Of a stretch of 64,000 nt of DNA, positions 27,613-37,876 are shown piece after piece. The DNA is taken from assembly GCA_938084835.1 (NCBI GenBank), contig CALKER010000018.1:108739-172738 (forward strand), written 5' to 3'. This DNA is from an uncultured Thermoguttaceae bacterium. Its GTDB lineage: Bacteria; Planctomycetota; Planctomycetia; Pirellulales; Thermoguttaceae. Under the pieces are notes generated by a model. It did not search any database. It saw nothing but the letters and a program-made list of their open reading frames with translations, and was not told where the DNA came from. The position numbers and the translations under genes were made by a program. The first letter of the stretch is position 1, and each line of letters begins with the position of its first letter.

Positions 27613-28873
27613 CTATCAGAAACCATTCTCGGGCCCGGCATCACCGTGAATTTGCCCTCGAACTCCCTCCGTAACCAGAGACGAGTCAAGCCCGGCAAAT
27701 GATTCAGACCACACCCGGCCGTTTCAAAACGAATGTCCTGGAAATGTGCAGAAAATGGATAAGATAAAGAGAACACACAACGTAAAGAGCTCAGACGCTA
27801 TAGGAATTTCATTGATAAAAGATGCTGCAATAAGATACTTCCCTTAGATCCTCAGCCGCTATGAACGCACGGTCTCTACTGGCCCGCAAAGGCTTAATTC
27901 TCCGATGGAAAGTTTTCCCTTATCCACACAAGCGACCACCCTCTTCAGAAGCACTCCGACTCTTCGGACACAATTTTGACCCTCGGAGCTCGTCACTGGT
28001 TACCCGTTTCGGTGCCCACGCCAGACCAGCATCCCGCAGTTCTGCCGGTTTTCCCGGCAACCCGAAATTTTCGGAACGACCAACGACAGATCACAAGCGA
28101 CAGCAAATATAAGACGTTGCATGACAACCCGGCAACTGTGATTTCTTTCGCCACCTAAGCCTGAAGGTCGATTGGTAGCGTCCCGATTAAACCCCCGGGC
28201 ATTTGCGAAGATATCGTAAAGCAAGCCGTCTCCTTCCTGCCGAGGCCCCGTAAAGCTCTCGCGTTAGACCTGAGGGGGCTAGCCGCCTAAGGATTCGCTT
28301 CAATAGTCCAACCGCGCCCGACCATCGCGATCGGCTCGGGGATCTCGCCGGTCCGACTTTATCACTCACCACGCCCCCCACAATTCGCCTGGCATACGGC
28401 ACCTGATAAAAATTCTTCCTTCGCAAACGAGATTAGAGGTCTTTAGCCGGTCGGCTGTTGTCGGAAAGCAAAAACACTGGTGCCGGGGGACATGGAAACA
28501 GCGTGAAGCACGTTGGCCGCTTAAGTTCATTTACATTGGGGGCAAAGAAGCTGCGCAAGTTAGGACCTCCTGCCGACTGTACCAAAAGTTCGCCAGTCAA
28601 ATCGATAGGCTGCGGATGTCGTTCCCGTTAGCCACGGCTTTTTTACGACCACTAGCATCTTCTTCCGTAAATTAATCAAACCCAGATTGGCAACGTGAAT
28701 AACTTAAGTCCCGCTCCAAGCTGACAGCAACACCAGCTTTTCCACCCCCTTGTGTCCACGAACCAACTTTTGAGGCATCTCTTGGCGTGAAAACGGACGC
28801 GGTAGGCCAACTACGACAAATTACGACTGCCGTTGATGGCCAAGCCGCACCTCACTTTGCAGGTCCTACTTCT
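27613..28873. other. Long gene-free region (1.26 kb)
   Basis: Lies between the mfd end and the SurA-like start, both minus strand. TGCCGG (28043-28048) pairs with CCGGCA (28054-28059) around TTTTC, and CCGAA-ATT-TTCGG follows at 28062-28074. No convincing gene or known RNA was found. Confidence 0.5.
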
Positions 28874-31800
28874 TCAGGCTGGTCGGAGAAAGTACTTTAG
28901 CTCGCGAAGCAGGCCCGGCCCTCTCAGCGCTTGAGGAGGAAGAGGTAGATAAGCCGATCGATGGTCAACTACCCGTAATCTTCCCCGCGAACGTACCCGC
29001 AATTCCTCCACAAGTGCTCGAATCAGGTATCCGAAAACCACAAACTGATCTTCGATACGGATGGAGCAAATAGCCCACTGCTGAGCCCCCAAACGGAGTT
29101 CGGCAAGGTGGAAGAGGTTTGCCACTTCCGGCGGTAGCGGGCCAAACCGATCCCGCAAAGCTTCTCGTAGCTGTTCGAGCTCCTGTTGGTTTTGTACCCT
29201 CGTCAATTGGCGATAGATGTCGATCTTTGTGCGGAGGTCCGGCACGTAAGTTCGGGGCAGGTAGGCAGCGCACGGTAAGTTGATTTCCACGTCGAATTGG
29301 GGTTTGGGCGGCAAGTTTTTCAGTTGCCTTACTGCCTGCTCAAGTAACTGGCAATACAACTCGTACCCTACGCGAGCGATATGACCGCTTTGTTCCCGGC
29401 CCAAGATGTTACCCACCCCACGGATCTCAAGGTCGCGCATGGCAATGGTGAAACCGGCCCCAAGCTCGCTGAAATCTTCAATAGCTCGTAGCCGCTGGGC
29501 TGCCTGTGGGGTGATGGGCTTCCTTGGATCAAGCAACAGATAACAGTAAGCACGATGTTTATAACGCCCCACCCGTCCCCGGAGTTGATGAAGATCTGCC
29601 AAACCGAAGCGGTCCGCTTCATTGATAAAAATCGTGTTCACGTTCGGGATATCCAAGCCGTTCTCAATGAGGGTAGTGGCCACAAGGAGATCGAATTTAT
29701 GCCGGACAAAGTCGAGCATCACCCGCTCAAGCTCGTCTTCCGGCATCCGGGCATGAGCCACAGCCAGTCGCGCTTCGGGCACAAGGGCCCGCAGCTGCTC
29801 GGCTATTTGGTAAATATCACGAATGCGGTTGTGGACAAAAAAGACCTGACCCTGGCGGCTCAGTTCAAGGAGCACGGCACGCCGGATTAATTCGGGATCA
29901 AACCGACAGACATGTGTTTCCACCTTCAACCGATCCTGTGGCGGTGTGTGGAGTGCCGAAATATCTCGCAAACCCAGTAAAGCCATATGAAGCGTGCGGG
30001 GAATAGGGGTGGCCGTCATCGTTAACACATCCACAGTTTTTCGATACGATTTAAGCCGCTCCTTCAGCTCCACCCCAAAGCGCTGCTCTTCATCGATAAT
30101 GACCAGCCCCAAATTGTGGAATTGCACATCTTTCGATACGAGCCGGTGGGTACCAATGACAATGTCGATGGCCCCGGTCGCAAGTTGCTCCACGATCTGC
30201 TTTTGCTCTTTCGGGGAAACAAATCGCGAAAGCATCGCAATTCGAAAAGGAAAGGCAGCCATCCGACTAGTGAAGGTGCGGTAATGTTGTTCGGCAAGGA
30301 CTGTGGTGGGAACAAGGACCGCGACCTGATACCCGGCATCCACCGCTTTGAAGGCTGCCCGCATCGCTAGTTCCGTCTTTCCAAACCCCACATCCCCGCA
30401 CAACAAGCGATCCATGGGGCGTGGGCGGCTCATGTCCGCCTTGATCTCAGCCATGGCCTGAATTTGATCTGGAGTCTCCGGATAGGGGAAAGAGGCATCG
30501 AAAAGCTGTTGCCACTCGCTATCCGGCGGAAATGCCACCCCTGGTTGAGTGGCGCGGACGGCCTGCAGTTCCAAAAGTTCAGCAGCAAAATCGGTAACGG
30601 CTTGCAACGCCCGCTTTTTTTGCCGCTCCCACTTGAGGCTCCCCAGTTTGGAAAGCGGAGGGCGACGCTTACGTGGTCCCAGATATTTCTGGACCAATCC
30701 AATCTTCGTCGCCGGCACATAAAGAAGGGTGTTTTCCGCAAACTCGAGGACCAGATGCTCCTCCTGATAGTCTGCCCCTTTGCGGAGCAATTTGATCCCC
30801 CGGTACCGGGCGATTCCGTGGGCCACATGGACCACGAGGTCCCCTTCCCGTAATTCGGCAAAACTATCGATCGGCTGAGCAGGAAGTCGGGTAATCGGCC
30901 GGCGAACTTCTTCCCGCGACAGCAGTTCGCCTACACTCAGTACGCAAAAGCCTAGATCGAGAAGACGAAAGCCGCGGCTGAGTCGCCCTAGCACCCACCG
31001 TAGGCGCCCTTCGCGAGCGGCCCGCGAACGCCCAAAAAGTTCGCTTAAACGGACAATTTCCGCTTCCGTTTCGCAAACAACATAGATCTCGTCCCGGCCG
31101 ATGATTCCATCCAGTTCCTGAGACAAAAGGTCGATGCGTCCCTTTAGTCGTTCCACCGATCCTGCCCGCATCACCCACGCCGGAGGCTCCCCAGGTGGTG
31201 CAAAGTTATAAAAGAGTGCCCGGCCAAATCGTTGCGTTTTCCCCAGAATTGCAGCGAAGGTCAAGAGCTCTTCGGCCGAGTCCAACCGCTCCAAATAAAG
31301 CTGCAGCTCCTCCTGAAGTCGCTCCGGCTCTATTAGCACTAGGATTGTCTGGGACGGCAGATAATCCCCGAAAAATGCAGTCTCCGCACAATCCGGAGCC
31401 AGCAGGCTCACAGAAAGCCGGTCGTGCCGCTCCACGCTTCGCTGGGTGTCAATGTCGAAAGTGCGGATGGACTGAATCTCGTCCCCCCATAGCTCAATCC
31501 GAGCGGGGCAACGCATCGAGGGAGCAAAGATGTCAACAATACACCCTCGGACGGCAAATTCCCCGGCACACTGAACCACCGGAACCGGCACGAAACCATG
31601 CGCTAGCAATCGGTGCCGAAGAGCCTCCAGGTCAAGCCTCCCACCTTTTTCAAAAACCAGTGTGCTGCGGGCCAGCTCGGAAGGAGCGCACACTGGCTGG
31701 CAGATCGCTTGAATCGAAGTCACCAGGAAGGAAGGGCTTCGGCCGGCGGCCAGAGCCTGAATTAGTCGAAGGCGTTCCCCAAATGCCTCATCGCGGAGAG

Positions 31801-32107
31801 TCCTCTCGTTTTTGGGCTTCTCCCAAGGTATAAAGTGTGCGACAGGCTCGGTGGCAAATAGAGCCAAATCTTCCGCGAAATCTTCCGCTTCCTTTGGCGA
31901 CGGGAGGATGGCCACAACGGGTTTTGCCTCCTCCAGACCCAGCACCGCGACGGCAAGCGCTGCCGCCGAACCCCACACGCCATCAACCCAGGCCTCCGTC
32001 CCTGCCCGTAACAACGATAAGAGCCGCTTTGCCGAACCCGTGTTTTTTACAAGCTCGGTTAAATGCCTTAGGTCGTGCAGCACATCGGATACTGTTCCGG
32101 TGGCCAT
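28874..32107 (-). CDS. mfd: Transcription-repair coupling factor Mfd
   Basis: A 1077-residue ATP-dependent translocase that removes RNA polymerase stalled at lesions and recruits UvrA. In order: the UvrB-like N-terminal region (LEEAKPVVAILPSPKEAEDF), the polymerase-interacting domain around 430-500 (LREGDLVVHVAHGIARYRGI), and the RecG-like motor (Walker A GDVGFGKTELAMRAAF near 570, DEEQRFG box, TATPIPRTLHMALLGLRD). It continues with helicase motif VI (QLRGRVGRYKHRAYCYLL) and the TRCF C-terminal domain. Length is slightly below the usual 1100-1150. The ATG at 32107 lies six bases after the lipA stop, so the two are cotranscribed. Confidence 0.97.
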   Translation of the reverse strand: MATGTVSDVLHDLRHLTELVKNTGSAKRLLSLLRAGTEAWVDGVWGSAAALAVAVLGLEEAKPVVAILPSPKEAEDFAEDLALFATEPVAHFIPWEKPKNERTLRDEAFGERLRLIQALAAGRSPSFLVTSIQAICQPVCAPSELARSTLVFEKGGRLDLEALRHRLLAHGFVPVPVVQCAGEFAVRGCIVDIFAPSMRCPARIELWGDEIQSIRTFDIDTQRSVERHDRLSVSLLAPDCAETAFFGDYLPSQTILVLIEPERLQEELQLYLERLDSAEELLTFAAILGKTQRFGRALFYNFAPPGEPPAWVMRAGSVERLKGRIDLLSQELDGIIGRDEIYVVCETEAEIVRLSELFGRSRAAREGRLRWVLGRLSRGFRLLDLGFCVLSVGELLSREEVRRPITRLPAQPIDSFAELREGDLVVHVAHGIARYRGIKLLRKGADYQEEHLVLEFAENTLLYVPATKIGLVQKYLGPRKRRPPLSKLGSLKWERQKKRALQAVTDFAAELLELQAVRATQPGVAFPPDSEWQQLFDASFPYPETPDQIQAMAEIKADMSRPRPMDRLLCGDVGFGKTELAMRAAFKAVDAGYQVAVLVPTTVLAEQHYRTFTSRMAAFPFRIAMLSRFVSPKEQKQIVEQLATGAIDIVIGTHRLVSKDVQFHNLGLVIIDEEQRFGVELKERLKSYRKTVDVLTMTATPIPRTLHMALLGLRDISALHTPPQDRLKVETHVCRFDPELIRRAVLLELSRQGQVFFVHNRIRDIYQIAEQLRALVPEARLAVAHARMPEDELERVMLDFVRHKFDLLVATTLIENGLDIPNVNTIFINEADRFGLADLHQLRGRVGRYKHRAYCYLLLDPRKPITPQAAQRLRAIEDFSELGAGFTIAMRDLEIRGVGNILGREQSGHIARVGYELYCQLLEQAVRQLKNLPPKPQFDVEINLPCAAYLPRTYVPDLRTKIDIYRQLTRVQNQQELEQLREALRDRFGPLPPEVANLFHLAELRLGAQQWAICSIRIEDQFVVFGYLIRALVEELRVRSRGRLRVVDHRSAYLPLPPQALRGPGLLRELKYFLRPA

Positions 32108-32113
32108 CTCGTG

Positions 32114-33100
32114 TCAACACCCCTTCGTGTGAGTGTGGGGTTCGCTCGAGTCATTTCTGGAGAGGAGCATCTTGGCTGCATGGTAACTGGACCGCACGAA
32201 GGGACCTGCCGCCACCTGCTCATACCCTAGCCGGCGGACCAGCTCTTCTATCCATCGGAATTCCTCTGGCGAGAGATATCGCACCACAGGTACCTGCGCC
32301 GGAGTGGGCTGCAGATACTGCCCAATTGTTACCATGCGGCACCCTGCGGAATGGATCTCAGCGAGGGTTTCCAGCACCTCTTGGATCGTCTCACCCAACC
32401 CTAGCATTATTCCGGTCTTAGTTTGTATTGTCGGATTTCTCTGGCCAATGCGGCGAAAAATTTCTAACGTCCAACGATAACTCGCCTTTGGCCCGCGGAT
32501 CGGCCGATAAAGTCGGGGTACCGTCTCCGTGTTGTAGTTGTACACATCCGGCTGGGCATCGATGATCCGATCAAGGGCCTCGCGGCTTCCCCCAAGATCA
32601 GACGGGAGGACTTCCACCGTGACCGCGCCAACCTTTCTTACTTCCTTAATTGTCCGCACAAATTGTTCTGCGCCCCCATCGGGGAGGTCGTCCCGAGTCA
32701 CACACGTAATAACCACATGCCGGAGGCCAAGTCGTCGCACAGCCTCCGCCACCCTGGCTGGCTCGTCGGGATCGGGGGGGCGCGGGCGCCCTTTGGCCAC
32801 GCTACAAAATCGGCAACTACGAGTACACCTGTCCCCTAGAATCATGAAGGTCGCCGTCTGCCGACCGTAACATTCAGGACGATTGGGGCACCGCGCTTCT
32901 TCGCACACCGTGCATAGTTGTAAATCCCTGAGGACCTGCGTGGTAAAATGGCCCAAGGGTCCCTTCGGCAGATTACGTTTGAGCCACCGGGGAAGCCTTC
33001 CCGCCCGAATAACGGAGGGATTAAGGCCATCTTCCTCCCCGCCCTGGACTTCTGGCAAGGTTGGTTCACTGAAATGCAGTTGAGAGTCGGGACGATCCAT
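32114..33100 (-). CDS. lipA: Lipoyl synthase LipA
   Basis: A 328-residue radical SAM enzyme that inserts two sulfurs into octanoyl-lipoyl domains. The auxiliary 4Fe-4S cluster site is CX4CX5C (Cys66, 71, 77 from the ATG at 33100), and the radical SAM triad CTRSCRFC holds Cys92, 96 and 99. The C-terminal RSSY motif (FVRSSYHAAKM) supplies the serine ligand of the sacrificial cluster. GTGs at 33115 would add five residues; the ATG with an upstream GGGAG fits better. It heads a two-gene unit with mfd. No lipB or 2-oxoacid dehydrogenase gene is near. Confidence 0.96.
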   Translation of the reverse strand: MDRPDSQLHFSEPTLPEVQGGEEDGLNPSVIRAGRLPRWLKRNLPKGPLGHFTTQVLRDLQLCTVCEEARCPNRPECYGRQTATFMILGDRCTRSCRFCSVAKGRPRPPDPDEPARVAEAVRRLGLRHVVITCVTRDDLPDGGAEQFVRTIKEVRKVGAVTVEVLPSDLGGSREALDRIIDAQPDVYNYNTETVPRLYRPIRGPKASYRWTLEIFRRIGQRNPTIQTKTGIMLGLGETIQEVLETLAEIHSAGCRMVTIGQYLQPTPAQVPVVRYLSPEEFRWIEELVRRLGYEQVAAGPFVRSSYHAAKMLLSRNDSSEPHTHTKGC

Positions 33101-33523
33101 TGGGGGCTGCACCACTCCCGCACAAATTTTGAGTTTTACCGCCCTGCGGCGACGGGAATCTTAAAACCGCTCGCCGCGAGGAGCTCATGCCGCCAAACGA
33201 TCTAAGGGAACCTCCCCCCAATTGTAAGTCCCCAAAAAGGTCGCTCGCGAGTTGGGAATTTTCGGCTTCCTTGCCTCCCAGGGTTCGTTGCCTCACCGGG
33301 GTTTAAGAAAAAATGCTGCTGGGAAAGGCAGCAGCACCCTGCAAGGCCAAAGTGACGAGCTCCAAATTTTACGAGTGATGCCAGGCCGGCGTGGAATGCC
33401 AGAGGCCGGTCGAAAATGCAATCCACTAAAAACTGAAGTAAAATTCTCCTTCGTATTTTTGGGCTTTTCCTTAGGAAAGCTCAAAGGTTTAAATGTCCCG
33501 GTTGAGATATCTGAAGAGCTGCC
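33101..33523. other. Divergent intergenic region, lipA/smpB
   Basis: A 423-base spacer that must contain the promoters of lipA-mfd (minus) and smpB (plus). No gene or notable structure seen. Confidence 0.5.
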
Positions 33524-34012
33524 ATGGCAAAGAAGGAAGCCCGTCAGACAGGGAAGCCCCAGCCCTCGGTTAAATTAATCACCGAGAATCGGAAAGCTCG
33601 TTCGAAATTCGAGGTCCTGGATACCATCGAATGCGGCCTCGTGTTGCAAGGGAGCGAGGTTAAAAGCCTTCGGCAGGGCGGTGTGTCCCTAGACGAGGCT
33701 TATGCCCGGTATCGCGACGGCGAAATGTGGCTTTTTGGCTGCTATATTCCTGAATATCCGCAAGCCAATCAATTTAATCATGATCCGACACGCCCTCGAA
33801 AGTTACTGATGCACAAACGGGAAATTCGTCGCTTTGCGGCCCGGGCGCAAGAAAAGGGCCTAACTTTAATTCCTTTGAAAATTTACTTCAGAAATGGCAT
33901 TGCTAAGGTACTTCTAGGATTATGCCGAGGGCTAAAACTCCACGATAAGCGGCAAAAAATTCGCGAAAGGGAGGCTCAGCGGGCCATTCAGCGGGCTTTG
34001 CGGCGCCGGTGA
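33524..34012 (+). CDS. smpB: SsrA (tmRNA)-binding protein SmpB
   Basis: A 162-residue basic protein required for trans-translation, which frees ribosomes stalled on broken mRNAs. Conserved segments are ITENRKARSKFEVLDTIECG, LQGSEVKSLRQGGVSL (oligonucleotide-binding beta barrel), RPRKLLMHKREI, and the C-terminal KLHDKRQKIREREAQRAI tail that enters the mRNA channel. Length is normal. The ATG at 33524 follows GAAGAG. The tmRNA gene ssrA is not recognisable in the 960 bases downstream or elsewhere in the window. Confidence 0.96.
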   Translation: MAKKEARQTGKPQPSVKLITENRKARSKFEVLDTIECGLVLQGSEVKSLRQGGVSLDEAYARYRDGEMWLFGCYIPEYPQANQFNHDPTRPRKLLMHKREIRRFAARAQEKGLTLIPLKIYFRNGIAKVLLGLCRGLKLHDKRQKIREREAQRAIQRALRRR

Positions 34013-34975
34013 CTCATGCCCCAAACAAGTTCCAAATTAGTAATCGACGGATACGACGCTATAAGCGAATCTAGGGAATGTAAATAATCGACAATACGAA
34101 TAGTAATTCGCAAGAGGAAAGATACAAAAAAACACACCGAAAAAGACACCAAAAGAACAAAAAAGACGCGGAAACAAAAGAAGGCAGCCTATAGGGGAAA
34201 GCATAGACAGGACGAAAAAATTTAAACCCAATCTCGTTAAAACCTGTCGCATTGCCCGCGGTGTGAGCCTCACGCGAAGCTCTCTTTCGTTCGACACATC
34301 CAAACGCGTTCCACCGAAACCAAGATCGTATACGCGCAGGAACTTCACCCAAAACCTCCGCGCCCGAGACTAACCATCCAAGCATTCAAAATTAAGCCTT
34401 TGATCCCCCTGGTTTTAGTGGTCGCTCGCCTGTCACCATAAAGCGGAGCAGCTCCCTAACTTTATGTGCCAAGGTTTTTTGATATCGCACACCCACCAGC
34501 CCCTCCTGTGGGGGAATCGCTATTACGTTCCAAGTCGGCTGAAATATCCCACCCAAGATAAACCTGCGGCATCGACTGTCTACGCAACAACATCTAGGAA
34601 ACCTGGAAAAACCTCTATAATTTTAGTGACGATTGTAACAGGGGGAAACTTCTCCGGAGCGGGAGGCGTATTAAAAGTTGACATCCTCTGAAAAGTCCAT
34701 TTCACACGGGCTCAGAAGCTTGATGACCGCATGCTGGCGTGGTTGGAGGTCCAAGCTCCTACGAACGGGTCGACAGAGAGCCTGGCTTTAAATGCCGACG
34801 TACTCGCAAGTCCAAGGTTAATGGAGTCTTGTTGCACCTTGCCATTGGTGGGAGGATCTTGTGAGTTGCGCTTTGGCGGGCGTGGTAAGTTTGAGTCGGC
34901 CACTGGAGGGGTTGTTTGAGGAATTCCGGTCGCGGCGGCTCTTCCAACTTTCGGCACTCATTAGTGGGGGAAGTA
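34013..34975. other. Gene-free region with A-rich tract after smpB
   Basis: A 963-base spacer. From about 34110 to 34225 the plus strand is very rich in A and purines. The minus-strand frame across this stretch encodes only an artefactual Phe/Leu-rich peptide. No tmRNA signature was found. It holds the promoter for the ABC transporter genes. Confidence 0.5.
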
Positions 34976-35665
34976 ATGCTCCTAGTTGTAGAAGAGATTC
35001 GAAAGTCGTTTCCCCAGCCGGATGGGGGACGTCTAGAAATCCTGGATATCCCCTATTTCGCGCTGGACGCCGGCGAACAAGTTGTTCTCGTCGGTAAAAG
35101 CGGTAGTGGCAAGACAACTTTTCTCCATGTGATCTCGGGAATAAGCCGGCCGGACTCCGGCTCGGTTCGTTTAGACGGTTGGGATATCACTCTTCTGAGT
35201 GAGGCCGACTGCGATCGCTTCCGCGCCAAAAGGATCGGCTACGTGTTTCAGACGTTTAACCTTCTGCCTGGGTTCACAGCTTTGGAAAACGTAATGTTAA
35301 GTATGTACTTTGCCGATGGCCGGGCGGATCGCAATCGCGCGCGACAATTACTCGAGAGGGTGGGTTTGGGCCATCGGCTGGGTCACAAACCCACAATGCT
35401 TTCAGTGGGAGAACAACAGCGGGTGGCCCTTGCCCGAGCTTTGGCCAACCGACCGCAGCTGATTTTGGCCGACGAACCCACGGCCAACGTAGATGTGGGT
35501 AATCAGCAAATAATCATCGACCTGCTGCGCGAGACCTGTCGTGAGGAAGGGGCCGCCCTGTTACTTGTGACTCACAGTCCTGAAGTGGCCCGGCAGTTCT
35601 CCCGCATTGAACGCTTGGAAGAACTAAACATGGTGGGTAAACGGGAGGTATCAGAAAAGGTATGA
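34976..35665 (+). CDS. ABC transporter ATPase, LolD/MacB type
   Basis: A 229-residue ATPase with Walker A GKSGSGKT (40-47), a Q-loop in [17 protein letters not shown], the signature [15 protein letters not shown] (about 140-155) and Walker B LILADEPT followed by the D-loop. It belongs to the LolD/MacB/FtsE class that powers mechanotransmission rather than solute import, pairing with FtsX-like permeases. The ATG at 34976 with upstream GGGGGAAG is preferred over TTG at 34916, because the family begins with a short beta strand. Its stop overlaps the permease start as ATGA, implying translational coupling. Confidence 0.92.
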   Translation: MLLVVEEIRKSFPQPDGGRLEILDIPYFALDAGEQVVLVGKSGSGKTTFLHVISGISRPDSGSVRLDGWDITLLSEADCDRFRAKRIGYVFQTFNLLPGFTALENVMLSMYFADGRADRNRARQLLERVGLGHRLGHKPTMLSVGEQQRVALARALANRPQLILADEPTANVDVGNQQIIIDLLRETCREEGAALLLVTHSPEVARQFSRIERLEELNMVGKREVSEKV

Positions 35666-37062
35666 ATTTGTGGAAAATCGCCTGGCGAAGCATGGAACAA
35701 AGGGCGTTGGCCTCGTGGCTGACGGCGATTTCGGTCAGTTTCGGTGTGGCTTTAATCGTGACCGTGCTCGTCGTTCATCAGGTGGTAGACCGTTCTTTTC
35801 GCCGTGGCGCGCAGGGGTATGACCTCATAATCGGGGCCAAAGGTAGTGCCCTCCAGCTGGTGCTGGATACAGTGTTTTATCTTGGGCAACCGGTCGACCT
35901 CATACCTTGGAGCTATTACCGCGAGTTTACCGAAGGACGGTTTGTGCCCGCAGTTCGTGTGGCTATTCCCATCTGCACCGGCCACGATTACAAAGGCTTT
36001 CGCTGTGTGGCCACTATTCCGGACATGTTTGAACGCTTGACTTATTTGGACAATCGCGAGTTCACCTTTTGGAAGGGACGAAATTTTTACCTTGAAAACT
36101 ATTTCGAGGCCGTGGCCGGCTATATCGCAGCCCGGAAACTAAAGCTTGACATCGGACAAGAAATTCGTCCTACTGGTTACGGCGAAGGAGGAAAGAGCCA
36201 GCACGAAGACGAGCCTTTCACCATCGTAGGAATCCTTGCACCCACAGGAACACCGATCGACCGCGCCATCTTTTTAAACCTTGAAGGGTTTTTCCGGTGC
36301 GAAGCACATCAACTAGGTCCCAGCTACGAAGAACAGCTGCTAAGAGAATCTGAATTCCGCGTGGTTGAGCATACGGATACTTCGGCTCATCCCACACCAT
36401 GTGTTCAGGAAAATGACTCGGTCAATGGCGCCGCGGAGCCGCCGTCGGCTGCCAGTGATCATACGGCAGAGGCTGTGCCCATCGTCGCGGAGAAAGAAGA
36501 AAAGCGGCGTCTGTCAGCGATCTTGGTGGTGTCCGACATAGAGAATAATCCCCAGCTTGCCATGGCTCTTCCGCGAGTTGTTAACGAGGAACCTTTTGCT
36601 CAGGCCGTGGCCCCGGCTCGCGTGATTGCGGAATTATTCGACGGTGTTGTGGGCAATGTGCAAAAGGTACTTCTCATCCTGGCTGTGTTGGTAGTCGTAG
36701 TGGCCGGAATTGGGATCACTGTGAGCATTTACAATTCCATGAGTGAAAGGCGCCATGAAATTGCTGTCATGCGGGCTTTGGGGGCTAGCCGGGGAACGGT
36801 CATGGCGATCATCATTGTGGAATCTATTTTGCTTTCACTCGGCGGGGGGGCCCTTGGTGTTATTGTTGGTCACACGCTTGTGGGAATCCTCAGTCCCACT
36901 ATTGCCGAACACACAGGCGTGATTGTCAGCGCTTTGGACTTTCAGTTGACGGAGTTGATTCTGATCCCGGGCCTTGTGGCACTGGCCACGGCTGTAGGTT
37001 ACTTGCCGGCGCTCACGGCTTATCGCACCGACGTAGCTAAAGCGCTGATTGCTGCCCCATAA
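35662..37062 (+). CDS. ABC transporter permease, FtsX/MacB type
   Basis: A 466-residue permease with one N-terminal transmembrane helix (about 15-38) and a large extracytoplasmic MacB-like domain (about 45-330: DLIIGAKGSALQLVLDTVFYL, IPICTGHDYKGFR). A C-terminal FtsX domain of three helices follows from about 335, with NSMSERRHEIAVMRALGASRGTVMAII as the coupling segment. A low-complexity acidic insert lies at about 247-285. Start ATG overlaps the ATPase stop. This type transmits ATPase motion to periplasmic partners, for example in lipoprotein or drug handling. The DUF3299-like gene downstream suggests a specific subtype. Confidence 0.9.
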   Translation: MNLWKIAWRSMEQRALASWLTAISVSFGVALIVTVLVVHQVVDRSFRRGAQGYDLIIGAKGSALQLVLDTVFYLGQPVDLIPWSYYREFTEGRFVPAVRVAIPICTGHDYKGFRCVATIPDMFERLTYLDNREFTFWKGRNFYLENYFEAVAGYIAARKLKLDIGQEIRPTGYGEGGKSQHEDEPFTIVGILAPTGTPIDRAIFLNLEGFFRCEAHQLGPSYEEQLLRESEFRVVEHTDTSAHPTPCVQENDSVNGAAEPPSAASDHTAEAVPIVAEKEEKRRLSAILVVSDIENNPQLAMALPRVVNEEPFAQAVAPARVIAELFDGVVGNVQKVLLILAVLVVVVAGIGITVSIYNSMSERRHEIAVMRALGASRGTVMAIIIVESILLSLGGGALGVIVGHTLVGILSPTIAEHTGVIVSALDFQLTELILIPGLVALATAVGYLPALTAYRTDVAKALIAAP

Positions 37063-37168
37063 GATCTAATGCTTGGGAACATGGCGCCCCGTAAAAAACT
37101 TTCATGAGGGCCACGGACACGACCCCGGCCTGAGCTGCGTAGATAGATAAGCGGTAGGAGCTGACGTT

Positions 37169-37876
37169 ATGGCAGAAACCGTTTTCCAGCAAACGTTCCG
37201 CCCCTTGCTCAAAGAGAGGGTGCGCTATGCGTTCGATCGCGGTGGGGGCCTCAGGTATCGAAGTGTGAGCAGCATGGCTGTGCTCAGTTTAGCCCTTGCA
37301 CCTTTCTCGCTGCTTACGGCTTTCAGTTGGCTCACACATTTTATCCCAATGGTGGCCATCGCTTTAGCGTTGGGGGCAAAATACCGAATTCATCGCCGGC
37401 CGGACGTTCTTGTGGGGAGCCGGATCGCAACTGCAGGCCTCCTGTTAACACTTGTTCTGTGGAGCGTGGGTACCGCAGGCCTGATCTATTTACAAATGAA
37501 AGAAGTACCACACGGCTACACACCGATCGGGTTCGAAATGCTTGCTCCACCTAACCCTGGTGCGGAAAATCCCATACCCCCCGACATCGAAAAGTTAGAT
37601 GGTGAAAAGGTGTATATCAAGGGGCACATGTACCCAGGCCGGCAGAGTATCGGCCTGAAGTCCTTCCTGCTGGTGCCGACAGTGGCCCATTGCAAGTTCT
37701 GTGCATCTCAGATTCCTGCGCACGAAATTGTCCAAGTGGAGTTGGTGGCTGATTTAACCACCGACTATACGTCTGCCCCTACCGGTGTCGGTGGTCGTTT
37801 GCGCGTGGATAAAGACGTAGCCAAGGGTAAAAAATTTGGCCATCTTTATAAAGTTGAGGCAGACTATATCCGCTAG
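37169..37876 (+). CDS. DUF3299-like membrane protein in ABC transporter operon
   Basis: A 235-residue protein. The N-terminal third has two or three membrane segments (about 36-69 and 85-108) reminiscent of DUF4190. Residues 142-235 resemble DUF3299: EKVYIKGHMYPGRQSIGLKSFLLVP, then CKFC (Cys175, Cys178), IVQVELVADLTTDY, and a basic end. The CxxC pair could bind metal. DUF3299 proteins accompany FtsX-type ABC transporters in other bacteria, from memory including the zinc-related Zrg system of Vibrio. The ATG at 37169 has TAGGAG eight bases upstream; a 106-base gap follows the permease. Likely the third gene of the operon. Confidence 0.7.
   Translation: MAETVFQQTFRPLLKERVRYAFDRGGGLRYRSVSSMAVLSLALAPFSLLTAFSWLTHFIPMVAIALALGAKYRIHRRPDVLVGSRIATAGLLLTLVLWSVGTAGLIYLQMKEVPHGYTPIGFEMLAPPNPGAENPIPPDIEKLDGEKVYIKGHMYPGRQSIGLKSFLLVPTVAHCKFCASQIPAHEIVQVELVADLTTDYTSAPTGVGGRLRVDKDVAKGKKFGHLYKVEADYIR

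Noticed and set aside
28147..28205. Possible tRNA-like stretch (GGTCGATTGGTAGC)
   Set aside because: No acceptor stem, anticodon arm or T-arm consensus could be built around it.
34037..34348. Minus-strand frame of 103 codons with Phe/Leu-rich apparent membrane segments
   Set aside because: The hydrophobic runs come from the complement of an A-rich tract; no start context or family resemblance.
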